DNA from: Alphaproteobacteria bacterium
GTDB taxonomy: Bacteria > Pseudomonadota > Alphaproteobacteria > Rhizobiales > Xanthobacteraceae
Length of the DNA stretch: 20,456 nucleotides
Reading direction: 5' to 3'
NCBI GenBank assembly: GCA_005884465.1
Contig: VAZH01000088.1
Span: forward strand, 1-20,456
The translations under genes were made by a program, and so were the position numbers. Shown here piece after piece: positions 1-8,240 of this stretch (position 1 is its first letter; each line of letters begins with the position of its first letter). The notes beneath the pieces were generated by a model. The model was given only the letters and a program-made list of their open reading frames with translations. It ran no database searches and was not told the DNA's origin.

Positions 1-6
1 TATTCC

Positions 7-1182
7 TCATCTTGTGTCTTGTGAGGCATGCAACGGCGTCCCGGAAACGTCATCGCGATGGCTTTGATCGAGGTGTTTTGCGGTATTAAACATCGGCAGC
101 AGCACGCGGAAGATGGTTTTCCGTGGCTGGGATTCGCATTCGACGATGCCGCCGTGATCGCCGACGATCTTGGCCACCAGCGCCAGACCCAGTCCGCTGC
201 CGGTCTGTTTCGTCGTGACGAATGGATCGAACAGGTTCGGAAGCAGATCTTCCGGCACTCCGGAGCCGTTATCCTTGACGCAGAACTCCAGCGGCAATGA
301 CACCCGCGATTTCTTCCCCGGCACCGATAGGCGAACGCCCGGACGGAATGCGGTGGTAAGTTGAATTTCGGCGTCGCTGCCGAGATCGACCACGGCCTCG
401 GCGGCGTTCTTCACCAGATTGAGAAACACCTGGATCAACTGATCCTGATTGGCCAGTACCGGCGGCAGCGACGGATCGTAGTCTTCGACGAACCTGATGT
501 TGCGGGCAAAGCCCGATTGCGCGAGCCGCTTGACATGATCGAGCACCGAATGAATGTTGACCGGACCCCGTGCCACCGGCCGGTCGTCGCCGAACACTTC
601 CATGCGATCGACCAGCGTGACGATGCGGTCCGCCTCATCGCAGATCAGCCGCGTCAGCATGCGGTCTTCCGACGAAGCTGCCTGTTCGAGCAGCTGCGCC
701 GCACCGCGGATGCCGGACAGCGGATTCTTGATCTCATGCGCCAGCATCGCGGCCAGCGCTATCACCGAACGCGCAGCGCTTCGATGCGTCAATTGCCGGT
801 CCATCTTGTCGGCGATGGTGCGCTCCTGCAGCATCACGACGATATGGCCGGGCTGCTCGGTGAGCGGGGCGACGTGAAGATCCACCTGGCGATCGCCGCC
901 CATCCGCGGCGTGCCCAAATCGACTTTGTACTCATTGACCGGCGAGCCGCTCGAGCGCACCTGATCGATCAGCGCCAGCAAAGGACTGCCGAACGGCACA
1001 AGCTCCTTCAGCGACTGACGTTGCAGAAATTGCGTGGAAATCTCGAAAAACGATTCGGCGGCCATGTTCGCGTCGACAATCTTGCCGTCGGGTGCAACCA
1101 GCAGCACCGGATTGGGCAACGCATTGAGGATGGCCTCGCCGTCGGACGGCACCGGTCGGCGATGTTCTGCGGCTGAAGTCAT
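7..1182 (-). CDS. ntrB: Nitrogen regulation sensor histidine kinase NtrB
   Basis: NtrB is the cytoplasmic histidine kinase that phosphorylates the response regulator NtrC under nitrogen limitation. The 391-residue protein has a PAS domain (about residues 15-120), a HisKA H-box with the phospho-accepting His near residue 149 ([12 protein letters not shown]), an N-box (NLVKNAAEA), and G1 (VKDNGSGVP) and G2 ([13 protein letters not shown]) ATP-binding boxes. No membrane segment is visible, as expected for NtrB and unlike NtrY. I chose the ATG at 1182 because its ATGA overlaps the dusB stop and a GGAG lies nine bases upstream; an in-frame ATG at 1197 would add five residues. The dusB-ntrB order is the classic alphaproteobacterial nifR3-ntrBC operon, so ntrC is expected just left of the window. 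The gene is complete: its TGA is at 7-9. Confidence 0.95.
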   Translation of the reverse strand: MTSAAEHRRPVPSDGEAILNALPNPVLLVAPDGKIVDANMAAESFFEISTQFLQRQSLKELVPFGSPLLALIDQVRSSGSPVNEYKVDLGTPRMGGDRQVDLHVAPLTEQPGHIVVMLQERTIADKMDRQLTHRSAARSVIALAAMLAHEIKNPLSGIRGAAQLLEQAASSEDRMLTRLICDEADRIVTLVDRMEVFGDDRPVARGPVNIHSVLDHVKRLAQSGFARNIRFVEDYDPSLPPVLANQDQLIQVFLNLVKNAAEAVVDLGSDAEIQLTTAFRPGVRLSVPGKKSRVSLPLEFCVKDNGSGVPEDLLPNLFDPFVTTKQTGSGLGLALVAKIVGDHGGIVECESQPRKTIFRVLLPMFNTAKHLDQSHRDDVSGTPLHASQDTR

Positions 1183-2213
1183 GCAGCGGCACTCCATGCA
1201 AAGTCGTCGAATGCATCTTCAAGCGATCGATGCACGCGGTGCGGATCGTCGGATGTCAAAATCCTCTCGCGCCAGGTCTTGAGCGTCAGCGCCGGAGCGC
1301 GGCTGCAGCGGGCGGCGATTTCAAGTGCCCAGCCGAGATGTTTGCGCGCATGGCGAAGGCCGATGCGCAGCCCATAGTGACTGCAAACCTCATCATAGAG
1401 CGCACGGATATATTTGAGCTGCTCGGTGAGCGACGGCGCGGATTCGTCGATGCCGGATTCGAGGCGGCGCCCGATCTGGCCGGGCAACCACGGCTGGCCC
1501 AGCGCGCCGCGGCCGACCATGACCGCATCGGCGCCCGACATTTCAAGCGCGGATACCGCCTTCTCGAACGTGGTGATGTCGCCGTTGACGACGAGCGGAA
1601 TGCGGATCGCATCCTTGACGGCGCGCACCGCGGCCCAATCGGCATCCCCCTTGTAGAACTGGCAGCGCGTGCGGCCGTGCACCGTAATCAACTGCACGCC
1701 CGCGGCCTCGGCGCGGCTCGCCAATTCCGGTGCGTTAAGCGAGCGATCGTCCCAACCGAGCCGCATCTTCAAAGTTACCGGCACTTTCACAGCCGATATC
1801 GTCGCCTCGATCAGTTTCAGCGCGTGGTCAAGATCGCGCATCAACGCCGAGCCGGACTGGCCGCCAGTCACATGGCGCGCAGGGCAGCCCATGTTGATAT
1901 CGATAATTTCCGCGCCTGCGGCTTCGGCGATCCGCGCGCCCTCTGCCATCCATTTGGTCTCACAGCCCGCGAGCTGAACGACATGCGGACCTATTCCGGT
2001 CGCCTCGCATCGCAGCCGCGACATCGGGCGACCATTGACGAGGTCATCGCTGGCAGTCATCTCGGAAACGACGAGTCCGGCGCCCAGCACCGCAGTCAAA
2101 CGACGAAAAGGTGCATCAGTGACGCCGGACATCGGCGCGAGAAGGACCCGGTTGGCGACCTCAATATCGCCTATTTTCAACGGCTTAGCGCGTAGACTTT
2201 CCGGGCCGGTCAC
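1179..2213 (-). CDS. dusB: tRNA-dihydrouridine synthase DusB (NifR3)
   Basis: This is an FMN-dependent tRNA-dihydrouridine synthase, which reduces uridines in the tRNA D-loop with NADPH. The 344-residue protein opens with the TIM-barrel FMN-binding signature [14 protein letters not shown]. The catalytic cysteine is residue 110 in [10 protein letters not shown], followed by the FMN/substrate motifs LKMRLGWDD and [13 protein letters not shown], and a phosphate-binding stretch [11 protein letters not shown] then [12 protein letters not shown]. Length is normal for DusB. It is the first gene of the operon with ntrB, whose start overlaps its stop by four bases, implying translational coupling. The original name nifR3 comes from this linkage in Rhodobacter and rhizobia. 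Regulation probably comes from the upstream region at 2214-2457. Confidence 0.95.
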   Translation of the reverse strand: MTGPESLRAKPLKIGDIEVANRVLLAPMSGVTDAPFRRLTAVLGAGLVVSEMTASDDLVNGRPMSRLRCEATGIGPHVVQLAGCETKWMAEGARIAEAAGAEIIDINMGCPARHVTGGQSGSALMRDLDHALKLIEATISAVKVPVTLKMRLGWDDRSLNAPELASRAEAAGVQLITVHGRTRCQFYKGDADWAAVRAVKDAIRIPLVVNGDITTFEKAVSALEMSGADAVMVGRGALGQPWLPGQIGRRLESGIDESAPSLTEQLKYIRALYDEVCSHYGLRIGLRHARKHLGWALEIAARCSRAPALTLKTWRERILTSDDPHRVHRSLEDAFDDFAWSAAA

Positions 2214-2260
2214 GGACTTCTCGTTTTTCTGACAGAGGCCTCATCGCGCCTGTCGGGGGC

Positions 2261-2289
2261 CATTTTGAGCACAAATCTTGTGCAGTCAA
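2261..2289 (-). promoter_or_regulatory. Possible dusB-ntrB promoter with an internal palindrome
   Basis: Reading towards dusB, a TTGACT -35-like hexamer (2289-2284) is followed after 17 bases by AAAATG (2266-2261), which is a poor -10. The spacer holds a perfect inverted repeat, GCACAA-3 nt-TTGTGC (2269-2283), which could be an operator. It ends about 50 bases upstream of the dusB start. A second TTGACA (2322-2317) lies further upstream. The 2214-2457 interval also has to serve divergent ispDF, for which I see no clear promoter. The pattern is directly visible; its function is a guess. Confidence 0.25.
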
Positions 2290-2466
2290 GTTTCATGCCT
2301 ACACTTTAGACAGTTCTGTCAATCTTGCAAGTGCACTGCAGCAAAATATGCTTTTCCCGCAGCTATTGGGATTCATTCTGTTTTCGCAGCCTCAGCATGA
2401 TAAGGGCTGTGCGCCAGCGAACCAACGTCCCCCTCATCAACTCCAATTCGCCCGCAATTGAAACCA

Positions 2467-3648
2467 ATGCCGAAATTTGAGCGGACTGCAGCCATCCTTG
2501 TCGCAGCCGGACGCGGGCTTCGTGCCGGCTCGGGAGGACCGAAGCAGTATCGTTCGATCGGCGGTCAGACCGTGATCTTCCGCGCGATGGAGCCGTTTTG
2601 CCGTCATCCGCAAATCTTTGCCGTGCAGCCGGTTTTGAATCCCGACGACACGGCTATCTTCAGTGATGCCGTCAGCGAGTTACGCCACGAGCCGCCGGCA
2701 ACTGGCGGCACAACGCGCCAGGCCTCGGTGCATGCCGGACTTGAAGCGCTCGCCAGCCACAAGCCTGATATCGTTCTGATCCACGACGCCGCCCGGCCAT
2801 TCGTCTCGGCGGCGTTGATTTCGCGCGCGATCGAGGCCGCAAGCCGTACCGGCGCGGCCATTCCCGCGATACCGGTCACCGATACCATCAAGCTGATTGA
2901 CAGCAACGGAAACGTCGAAGCGACGCCGGAACGCGCGCGGCTGCGGGTCGCGCAAACACCGCAGGCGTTCCGGTTCGAAGTGATTCTCGACGCCCATCGC
3001 CGCGCGGCGCGCGATAGGCGCAGCGATTTCACCGACGACGCGGCGCTTGCGGAATGGGCGGGATTGACGGTGGCGACATTTGAAGGCGATCCTGCGAACA
3101 TGAAACTGACGACACCGGAAGATTTTCTCCGCGAGGAAGCCCGCCTCGGCGCCATGCTCGGCGATGTCAGAACCGGAAGTGGCTACGACGTTCACGCCTT
3201 TGGTGATGGCGATCACGTGATGATCTGCGGCGTCCGCGTGCCGCACACCAAAGGCTTTCTCGCGCATTCCGACGGTGACGTCGGCCTCCACGCTCTGGTC
3301 GACGCCATCCTCGGCGCGCTCGCGGACGGCGATATCGGTTCGCATTTTCCGCCGACCGATCCCAAGTGGAAGGGCGCGGCATCGGACCAATTCCTGAAAT
3401 ACACAGTCGATCGCGTCACCGCGCGCGGTGGCCGCATCGCTCACCTCGATGTGACGCTGATCTGCGAGCGCCCGAAAATCGGCCCGCTGCGCGATACCAT
3501 GCGCGCGCGTATCGCCGAGATCACGGGGCTGGCGCTGTCGCGGGTCGCGGTGAAGGCGACCACCAGCGAACGACTTGGATTTACCGGCCGCGAGGAAGGC
3601 ATCGCCGCTGTCGCGAGTGCCACCATCCGCCTCCCCTGGAGCGACTGA
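2467..3648 (+). CDS. ispDF: Bifunctional IspD/IspF, non-mevalonate isoprenoid enzyme
   Basis: This fusion carries two MEP-pathway steps: CTP-dependent 2-C-methyl-D-erythritol 4-phosphate cytidylyltransferase (IspD) and 2-C-methyl-D-erythritol 2,4-cyclodiphosphate synthase (IspF). Residues 1 to about 230 are IspD, with [11 protein letters not shown] and GGPKQYR (CTP binding), [10 protein letters not shown] and VAQTPQAFR. From about residue 235 it is IspF, with GSGYDVHAF and [19 protein letters not shown]; the zinc ligands are D241, H243 and H275. Such fusions are standard in alphaproteobacteria. The 393-residue length fits the fusion. I chose ATG 2467; an in-frame TTG at 2458 would add three residues, and neither has a good Shine-Dalgarno sequence. 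The cinA start follows one base after the stop, so the two genes are co-transcribed. Confidence 0.95.
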   Translation: MPKFERTAAILVAAGRGLRAGSGGPKQYRSIGGQTVIFRAMEPFCRHPQIFAVQPVLNPDDTAIFSDAVSELRHEPPATGGTTRQASVHAGLEALASHKPDIVLIHDAARPFVSAALISRAIEAASRTGAAIPAIPVTDTIKLIDSNGNVEATPERARLRVAQTPQAFRFEVILDAHRRAARDRRSDFTDDAALAEWAGLTVATFEGDPANMKLTTPEDFLREEARLGAMLGDVRTGSGYDVHAFGDGDHVMICGVRVPHTKGFLAHSDGDVGLHALVDAILGALADGDIGSHFPPTDPKWKGAASDQFLKYTVDRVTARGGRIAHLDVTLICERPKIGPLRDTMRARIAEITGLALSRVAVKATTSERLGFTGREEGIAAVASATIRLPWSD

Positions 3649-3649
3649 A

Positions 3650-4252
3650 ATGAGCGGCAGCGACGCTCGCGCCCTCTCCCGCTCGCTGCTCGATCTTTGC
3701 CGGATGCGCAAGCTGACCGTCGCGACCGCGGAATCCTGCACTGGCGGTCTGGTCGCCGGCGCGCTCACCGATATTCCCGGCTCATCCGACGTGATCGACC
3801 GCGGCTTTGTCACTTATTCCAACGAGGCCAAGCGCGCGATGCTCGGTGTCAGGGCAACGACGCTTGCGACATTTGGCGCGGTCAGCAAGGAGACCGCGAC
3901 CGCGATGGCGATCGGCGCGCTGGAGAAAGCCGGCGTCGATCTCGCCGTCGCCATTACCGGCATAGCGGGTCCGGGTGGCGCGACGCCGGGCAAGCCGGTG
4001 GGTCTCGTGCATTTCGCTGTCGCCGCCCGGGACGGCAGAATTCTGCACCGCGAATGCCGCTTCGGCGCGGTCGGCCGCAGCGCGGTGCGCCAGCGCTCCG
4101 TCGTCGAGGCGTTGAGAATGCTGATGGAGCTGGCGCGCGGCCCGCAGGCGCTGGCAAAACCGCGCCGCGAAGCCGCCAGCCGGTTATACCCGCGCGTGGC
4201 CCGCTCGCCGCGGCGCAGCGCCGTCAAGCGCCGGCGACCGCCGCGGGCGTGA
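3650..4252 (+). CDS. cinA: CinA C-terminal-domain protein (NMN amidohydrolase family)
   Basis: This is a stand-alone CinA C-terminal domain, the family that includes the nicotinamide-mononucleotide deamidase PncC of the pyridine nucleotide cycle. Family motifs are in order: TAESCTGGLVAGALTDIPGSS with the predicted nucleophilic serine, GFVTYSNEAKRAMLGV, and VAITGIAGPGGATPGKPVGLVHFAV. The 200 residues cover only this domain; lack of the N-terminal MoCF-like domain is common in proteobacteria and is not a truncation. The last 40 residues are unusually arginine-rich and low in complexity (RRSAVKRRRPPRA). ATG 3650 has a TGGAG about eight bases upstream and starts one base after the ispDF stop. The link with ispDF is a conserved alphaproteobacterial arrangement with no evident metabolic logic. 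Confidence 0.9.
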   Translation: MSGSDARALSRSLLDLCRMRKLTVATAESCTGGLVAGALTDIPGSSDVIDRGFVTYSNEAKRAMLGVRATTLATFGAVSKETATAMAIGALEKAGVDLAVAITGIAGPGGATPGKPVGLVHFAVAARDGRILHRECRFGAVGRSAVRQRSVVEALRMLMELARGPQALAKPRREAASRLYPRVARSPRRSAVKRRRPPRA

Positions 4253-4286
4253 TCCACCGTCATTGCCGATCACGAGACGATCCTTT

Positions 4287-4444
4287 CCACGTCATAGCGA
4301 GCCAACGGGTCGCGCGAACGCGCGCCCGATGACAGGCTCCGCGAAGCAATCCATGGCCGCAAAGACAAGGTGGATTGCTTCGTCGCGGAGTTTATCATCG
4401 GGCCCGCCAAAGGCGGGACCCGTTGGCTCCTCGCAAAGACGTGG
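4287..4444. repeat. 158-bp palindromic interspersed repeat (two inverted modules)
   Basis: This is a near-perfect palindrome between the convergent cinA and ratA genes. Paired segments from outside in are CCACGTC (4287-4293) with GACGTGG (4438-4444), GAGCCAACGGGTC (4299-4311) with GACCCGTTGGCTC (4417-4429), and GAAGCAATCCA (4343-4353) with TGGATTGCTTC (4371-4381). A 17-base loop remains in the middle. Each arm also has its own small hairpin: CGCGCG-aa-CGCGCG on the left and CCCGCC-aaa-GGCGGG on the right. The left arm (4299-4343) recurs at 20395-20439 with one mismatch in 45 bases, so this is a dispersed element and not only a terminator. It may still act as a bidirectional terminator here. 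Confidence 0.85.
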
Positions 4445-4452
4445 ATAGGCGC

Positions 4453-4932
4453 TTAGGACGGCGTCCTGCTTGCCACCCGCGGCTTTCCATAAATCGCATC
4501 CGCGCGCTTTTCGAATGCCGCCGCAAACCGCTGGAATGCGGTGTCGAACATCGTTCCCATCAGCATTGCCAGCATGCGACTTTTGAATTCGTAAGCCAGG
4601 AAAAACCCGACATCGCAGGCGGTGTCCGACTTCGGGTCGAAGATCCAACGGTTTTCGAGATTGCTGAACGGCCCCTGCAGGTATTCGACGAAAATTTTCA
4701 GATTGGGACGGTCCAGCGTCACCCGGCTGGTGAAGCCTTCGCGCACCAGCTTGAACGAAACCGTCATGTCGGCGACCACGATCTCGGTGCCGTCAGGTTT
4801 TGGCGTGCGCTGGCGTATTTTCAGCGAGCGGCACAGCGGCACGAATTCAGGGTAACGCTCGACGTCGGCAACAAGGTCGAACATCCGCGGCGCGCTGTGG
4901 TGAACCCGTCGCTTGCTGGAGAATTGCGGCAT
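4453..4932 (-). CDS. RatA/Coq10-family START-domain protein
   Basis: This is a polyketide-cyclase/START-like protein of the Coq10/RatA family. Members bind ubiquinone or related lipids and support respiratory electron transfer; the E. coli homologue was named RatA for a proposed effect on ribosome association. The 159-residue protein begins with the typical strand HHSAPRMFDLVADVERYPEFVPLCRSLKI and continues with FTSRVTLDRPNLKIFVEYLQGPFSNLENRWIF, both strongly family-like, ending in a long C-terminal helix. It starts 11 bases after the lipA stop, so the two form an operon, a frequent alphaproteobacterial pairing. No obvious Shine-Dalgarno sequence precedes ATG 4932, which suggests coupled translation. 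A quinone-chaperone role is more likely here than a toxin role. Confidence 0.85.
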   Translation of the reverse strand: MPQFSSKRRVHHSAPRMFDLVADVERYPEFVPLCRSLKIRQRTPKPDGTEIVVADMTVSFKLVREGFTSRVTLDRPNLKIFVEYLQGPFSNLENRWIFDPKSDTACDVGFFLAYEFKSRMLAMLMGTMFDTAFQRFAAAFEKRADAIYGKPRVASRTPS

Positions 4933-4943
4933 GGTCTTGACAC

Positions 4944-5876
4944 TTAGCCGGATATTGCAGCGCGCGCCGCCTTGAGCCTGGCGAAATCATCACCGGCGTG
5001 ATGCGACGAGCGGGTCAGCGGGCTCGCCGATACCATCAGGAAGCCCTTGGTGTAGGCAACCTTCTCGTAGCCCAAAAATTCATCGGGCGGCACGTAGCGC
5101 ATCACCGCGTGGTGCTTGCGGGTCGGCTGCAGGTATTGTCCGATGGTCAGAAAATCCACATCCGCCGAGCGCAGGTCGTCCATCACCTGCAGCACCTCGT
5201 GACGCTCCTCGCCAAGTCCGACCATGATGCCGGACTTGGTGAAGATGGTGGGATCGATTTCCTTCACCCGCTGCAACAGCCGCACTGAATGGAAGTAACG
5301 CGCGCCCGGGCGGACGTTAAGATAACGCGACGGCACCGTTTCCAGATTGTGGTTGAACACATCAGGCTTCGCCGTCACCACGACTTCAAGCGCGCCGGCC
5401 TTGCGCAGGAAATCCGGCGTCAGGATCTCGATGGTCGTGGTCGGGCAGCGCGCGCGGATGGCGCGGATGGTTTGGGCAAAATGCTCGGCGCCGCCATCGG
5501 CGAGATCGTCGCGATCCACCGAGGTGATGACGATATGGGCGAGCCCGAGCTTGAGGGTGGCTTCCGCGACATGTTCCGGTTCGAGGCCATCGAGCGCACC
5601 GGGCATGCCGGTCTTGACGTTGCAGAAGGCGCAGGCGCGGGTGCAGGTGTCGCCCATGATCATGAAGGTGGCGTGCTTCTTGTCCCAGCACTCGCCGATG
5701 TTCGGGCAGCCCGCCTCCTCGCACACCGTGACGAGGTCGGCATAGCCGCGCGTGTTCGGCGCGCGCACGCGAATCCAGTCCGGCTTCGGCGGCGAAAACG
5801 CGTCCGGCCGGTTCACTTTTTCCGGGTGACGCGGGCGCAGCGGCGTGGCTGAAACGGTATCGACGACGACGACCAT
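4944..5876 (-). CDS. lipA: Lipoyl synthase LipA (radical SAM)
   Basis: LipA inserts two sulfur atoms into protein-bound octanoyl groups to make lipoyl cofactor on 2-oxoacid dehydrogenases and the glycine cleavage H protein. Both iron-sulfur clusters are visible: the auxiliary-cluster cysteines C52, C57 and C63 in [12 protein letters not shown], and the radical-SAM cysteines C78, C82 and C85 in CTRACAFC. The conserved serine motif near the end is [17 protein letters not shown] and [10 protein letters not shown] are also typical. The 310-residue length is normal for the family. The start at 5876 gives an N-terminus rich in valine. It is transcribed ahead of the RatA/Coq10 gene. Upstream, 5877-6016 separates it from the divergent glycosylase gene and must hold promoters for both, though I see no convincing hexamers. 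Confidence 0.97.
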   Translation of the reverse strand: MVVVVDTVSATPLRPRHPEKVNRPDAFSPPKPDWIRVRAPNTRGYADLVTVCEEAGCPNIGECWDKKHATFMIMGDTCTRACAFCNVKTGMPGALDGLEPEHVAEATLKLGLAHIVITSVDRDDLADGGAEHFAQTIRAIRARCPTTTIEILTPDFLRKAGALEVVVTAKPDVFNHNLETVPSRYLNVRPGARYFHSVRLLQRVKEIDPTIFTKSGIMVGLGEERHEVLQVMDDLRSADVDFLTIGQYLQPTRKHHAVMRYVPPDEFLGYEKVAYTKGFLMVSASPLTRSSHHAGDDFARLKAARAAISG

Positions 5877-6016
5877 ATGATGTCCGCTCTCAAGAATACC
5901 TTAGCTAATCCGCTTGACCGGGAATCGCAACCGGTCGCCTTGTTACGGCTATCGCTTTAGCATATTGGCATTTGCGACGCATTATCCGTCCTTTCCCGCA
6001 CCCTCTGACCCGCTGA

Positions 6017-6637
6017 ATGGATCAAAGCCGCATCCCATCCAATCGGAATGTGCCGGGTCCGGTCAGCCAAAACCTTGGCCGGCCGCTCAAGCGCGCGTTC
6101 TTTGCCCGCAGCGTGCACGAGGTCGCCCCCGATCTGATCGGCGCGACGCTGCTGGTAAACGGTGTCGGCGGCGTCATCGTCGAGGTCGAGGCCTATCATC
6201 ACACCGATCCGGCCGCGCATTCGTTCCGTGGGCCGACGCCGCGCAACAAAGTGATGTTCGGCCCGCCCGGCTTTAGCTACGTCTATCGCTCCTACGGCAT
6301 CCACTGGTGCGTCAATTTCGTCTGCGAGGAGGAAGGCTCCGCGAGCGCGGTGCTGATCCGGGCGTTGCAGCCGACCCACGGCATTCCGGCGATGCGGCGC
6401 CGGCGCCGATTGCATGACGTGCGATCGCTGTGCTCGGGTCCGGGCAAGCTGACGGAAGCGCTTCGGATTAGCGATGAGCATAACGGCCTGCCGCTCGATG
6501 CTTCCCCGCTCGCGCTGCATGCCCGCACGGGCAAACCGGATGTCGTCGCCGGGTTGCGGATCGGCATCACCAGGGCAATCGAGCTGCCCTGGCGATACGG
6601 GCTGAAGGGCTCGAAATTTCTCAGTAAGCGGTTTTGA
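6017..6637 (+). CDS. DNA-3-methyladenine glycosylase (AAG/MPG family)
   Basis: This is a monofunctional base-excision repair glycosylase of the mammalian AAG/MPG type, which removes 3-methyladenine and other alkylated purines. The signature region lies at about residues 53-100: [15 protein letters not shown] with the catalytic glutamate and [16 protein letters not shown], then [15 protein letters not shown] and [10 protein letters not shown]. The C-terminal GPGKLTEAL and [16 protein letters not shown] are also standard. The 206-residue length is typical. The first about 20 residues are not conserved-looking, so the true start could be slightly downstream. It stands alone and divergent from lipA. 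Just after its stop lie a truncated repeat and then the accessory YcaO region. Confidence 0.92.
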   Translation: MDQSRIPSNRNVPGPVSQNLGRPLKRAFFARSVHEVAPDLIGATLLVNGVGGVIVEVEAYHHTDPAAHSFRGPTPRNKVMFGPPGFSYVYRSYGIHWCVNFVCEEEGSASAVLIRALQPTHGIPAMRRRRRLHDVRSLCSGPGKLTEALRISDEHNGLPLDASPLALHARTGKPDVVAGLRIGITRAIELPWRYGLKGSKFLSKRF

Positions 6638-6654
6638 TGATCGGAGCATGAGAC

Positions 6655-6669
6655 CGTCATTGCGAGCCA
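6655..6669 (+). repeat. Truncated copy of the dispersed repeat
   Basis: The 15 bases CGTCATTGCGAGCCA match the left end of the palindromic element near 4290 (CGTCATAGCGAGCCA) with one difference. The rest of the element is missing; the sequence diverges into unrelated DNA immediately after. It sits between the glycosylase stop and the YcaO gene, where housekeeping genes give way to accessory genes. The match is short, so chance is possible, although this word is the commonest outer end of such repeats in this kind of genome as I know it. Confidence 0.4.
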
Positions 6670-6742
6670 TTCGTCAGCTCACGGGCCTTGATCGTGCGCC
6701 GATCACTTCCTCCCCTCGTAAAGCGAAGCCGAGGCCTATCGG

Positions 6743-6820
6743 ATGAATCGGATCTATCTTGGCAGCGCCAAAATGGAGGATAACAGACGACGATGGTCAC
6801 CGGTGTCGGAGAATCCATGA
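6743..6820 (+). other. Possible 25-residue leader ORF overlapping the YcaO start
   Basis: An ATG at 6743 with GAGG eight bases upstream opens a 25-codon frame (MNRIYLGSAKMEDNRRRWSP, then VSENP). Its TGA at 6818-6820 overlaps the preferred YcaO ATG (6817) as ATGA. The arrangement resembles translational coupling. The peptide has no cysteine or repeated core, so it does not look like a classic thiazole/oxazole precursor; it does have three serines. It may be no gene at all. Confidence 0.2.
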
Positions 6821-8106
6821 ACAACCAACAGTGCAGTTATGAATTCTGGCTCGGCTCCAAGGAGCTAAAATACAGCAGTTCAGGCGTCGAACGCTCCGTC
6901 AGGCCGAGTGCCACGATCCGCCGCGCCCGCGCAGTACTTGACACTATCGGCGTTACCAAGGTTGCCGACGTGACCGACCTCGATCGGGTCGGCATTCCGA
7001 ATTTCATGACCGTGCGACCGCACGATCATGGGCCAGGCATCTCCTATTACAATGGCAAGGGGGCGACGCGCGACCAAGCCCTCGCGGGCGCCTTAATGGA
7101 GGCGGTCGAACGACACGCCGGCGAAACCACGACGTCCCACTACAATCTTCGACGCCGGCACGCCTGTGTCGACCCGCTCGAGATTCACGTCCCGATGGTG
7201 CGCAACTACAGCGAAGATTTGCTGCTGGAATGGGCCCTGGGGTTCGACCTTATAACGCGGCGACCAACGTATGCGCCGCTAAACTGCGTCATGTCTCCCT
7301 ACAGCACGTTTTCCGGGACGCCTTTGTTCTATTCGAGTACCAACGGTCTCGCCTCGGGCAATACTCTGGTCGACGCCCTTTGCCACGCGCTGTGCGAGGT
7401 GATCGAGCGAGATGCCGCGGCGCTTGTTATGGCAAGGGCAGACGTCAGACCCGCGGTCGCGGCAATCCTGGCAGATATGGGATTCGACGGGAGGCTGTCA
7501 CCCGGGCGCGAAGACCCGCCGCTGATCTCACTTGGCGGATTGCCCCGTCCTGCAGCGGCGCTGGTCCGGAAGCTGCAGCGGGCCGGGCTCGAAGTGCAAC
7601 TTCGAAACCTGACCTCGACCACCGGCATCCCCACGATCGATTGCACCATCACCGAACAAGGCATGCAGACCACCATGAATGCGCACGGCGGTTGCGGGAC
7701 GCATCCGGATGCGCGCATCGCCCTCACACGCGCGTTGACCGAGGCCGCACAAACCCGCCTGGGATTCATACAGGGCGGCAGGGAGGATCTGCCGGACTTC
7801 GCTCCGGCCAACGGGACGCCGCCGGCGCCGACATGGAACCGTTGGAGCCATACCATCCGCTTCGACGATATCGCATCTTATGAGCATCCGTCCGTGAACG
7901 ATGACGTCGAATTCATCATCGAACGGATGCGCCAGTCCGGTTTTGATCAAGTTGTTGTCTTCGACATCACCAGAGCTGAAGTTGGAATCCCCGTCGTGCG
8001 CGTCGTGGTGCCGCGAGCGGAGGCCTGGACGTTCTGTTTGATGCATGGCGGCCGGGCCAGTTTGGGACCTCGGGTGTTGCAAGAGATACAAGGTGAACGA
8101 AAGTAA
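6817..8106 (+). CDS. YcaO-domain cyclodehydratase/thioamidation enzyme
   Basis: YcaO proteins use ATP to phosphorylate a peptide backbone amide, forming azolines or, with TfuA partners, thioamides in ribosomal peptides or proteins. ATP/Mg-binding motifs are present in order: ALMEAVERHAGE near residues 90-101 (SxExxER-like), SSTNGLASGNTLVDALCHAL continuing to CEVIERDA near 170-200, and EAAQTRLGFIQGG near 310. The C-terminus (EIQGERK) lacks the proline-rich PxPxP tail of azoline-forming YcaOs, which favours the TfuA-associated, thioamide-type group. The next gene is tfuA, supporting this. Start choice: ATG 6817 has GGAGA four bases upstream; ATG 6793 (437 residues) has GGAGGA but 12 bases away. 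The reading frame is intact (429 residues), unlike its two downstream partners. The substrate is unknown. Confidence 0.85.
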   Translation: MNNQQCSYEFWLGSKELKYSSSGVERSVRPSATIRRARAVLDTIGVTKVADVTDLDRVGIPNFMTVRPHDHGPGISYYNGKGATRDQALAGALMEAVERHAGETTTSHYNLRRRHACVDPLEIHVPMVRNYSEDLLLEWALGFDLITRRPTYAPLNCVMSPYSTFSGTPLFYSSTNGLASGNTLVDALCHALCEVIERDAAALVMARADVRPAVAAILADMGFDGRLSPGREDPPLISLGGLPRPAAALVRKLQRAGLEVQLRNLTSTTGIPTIDCTITEQGMQTTMNAHGGCGTHPDARIALTRALTEAAQTRLGFIQGGREDLPDFAPANGTPPAPTWNRWSHTIRFDDIASYEHPSVNDDVEFIIERMRQSGFDQVVVFDITRAEVGIPVVRVVVPRAEAWTFCLMHGGRASLGPRVLQEIQGERK

Positions 8107-8240
8107 GTCCGTTGCAGCAATTCTTCGTCCTAGGGAACTTGGCGGGCCGTTCGAGATGAGCATCAGGTTCGAACATGGCAGAATACGACAAATGATGGTA
8201 TCGGAGACCTCATCCTCGACTCCCGGAATGCGGGCCTCCG

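Noticed and set aside
361..1176. 271-codon plus-strand open frame opposite ntrB
   Set aside because: Shadow of ntrB; composition is His/Arg-rich and the opposite strand has all kinase motifs.
3650..4252. cinA considered truncated because the N-terminal domain is missing
   Set aside because: Stand-alone C-terminal CinA domains of about this size are normal in proteobacteria.
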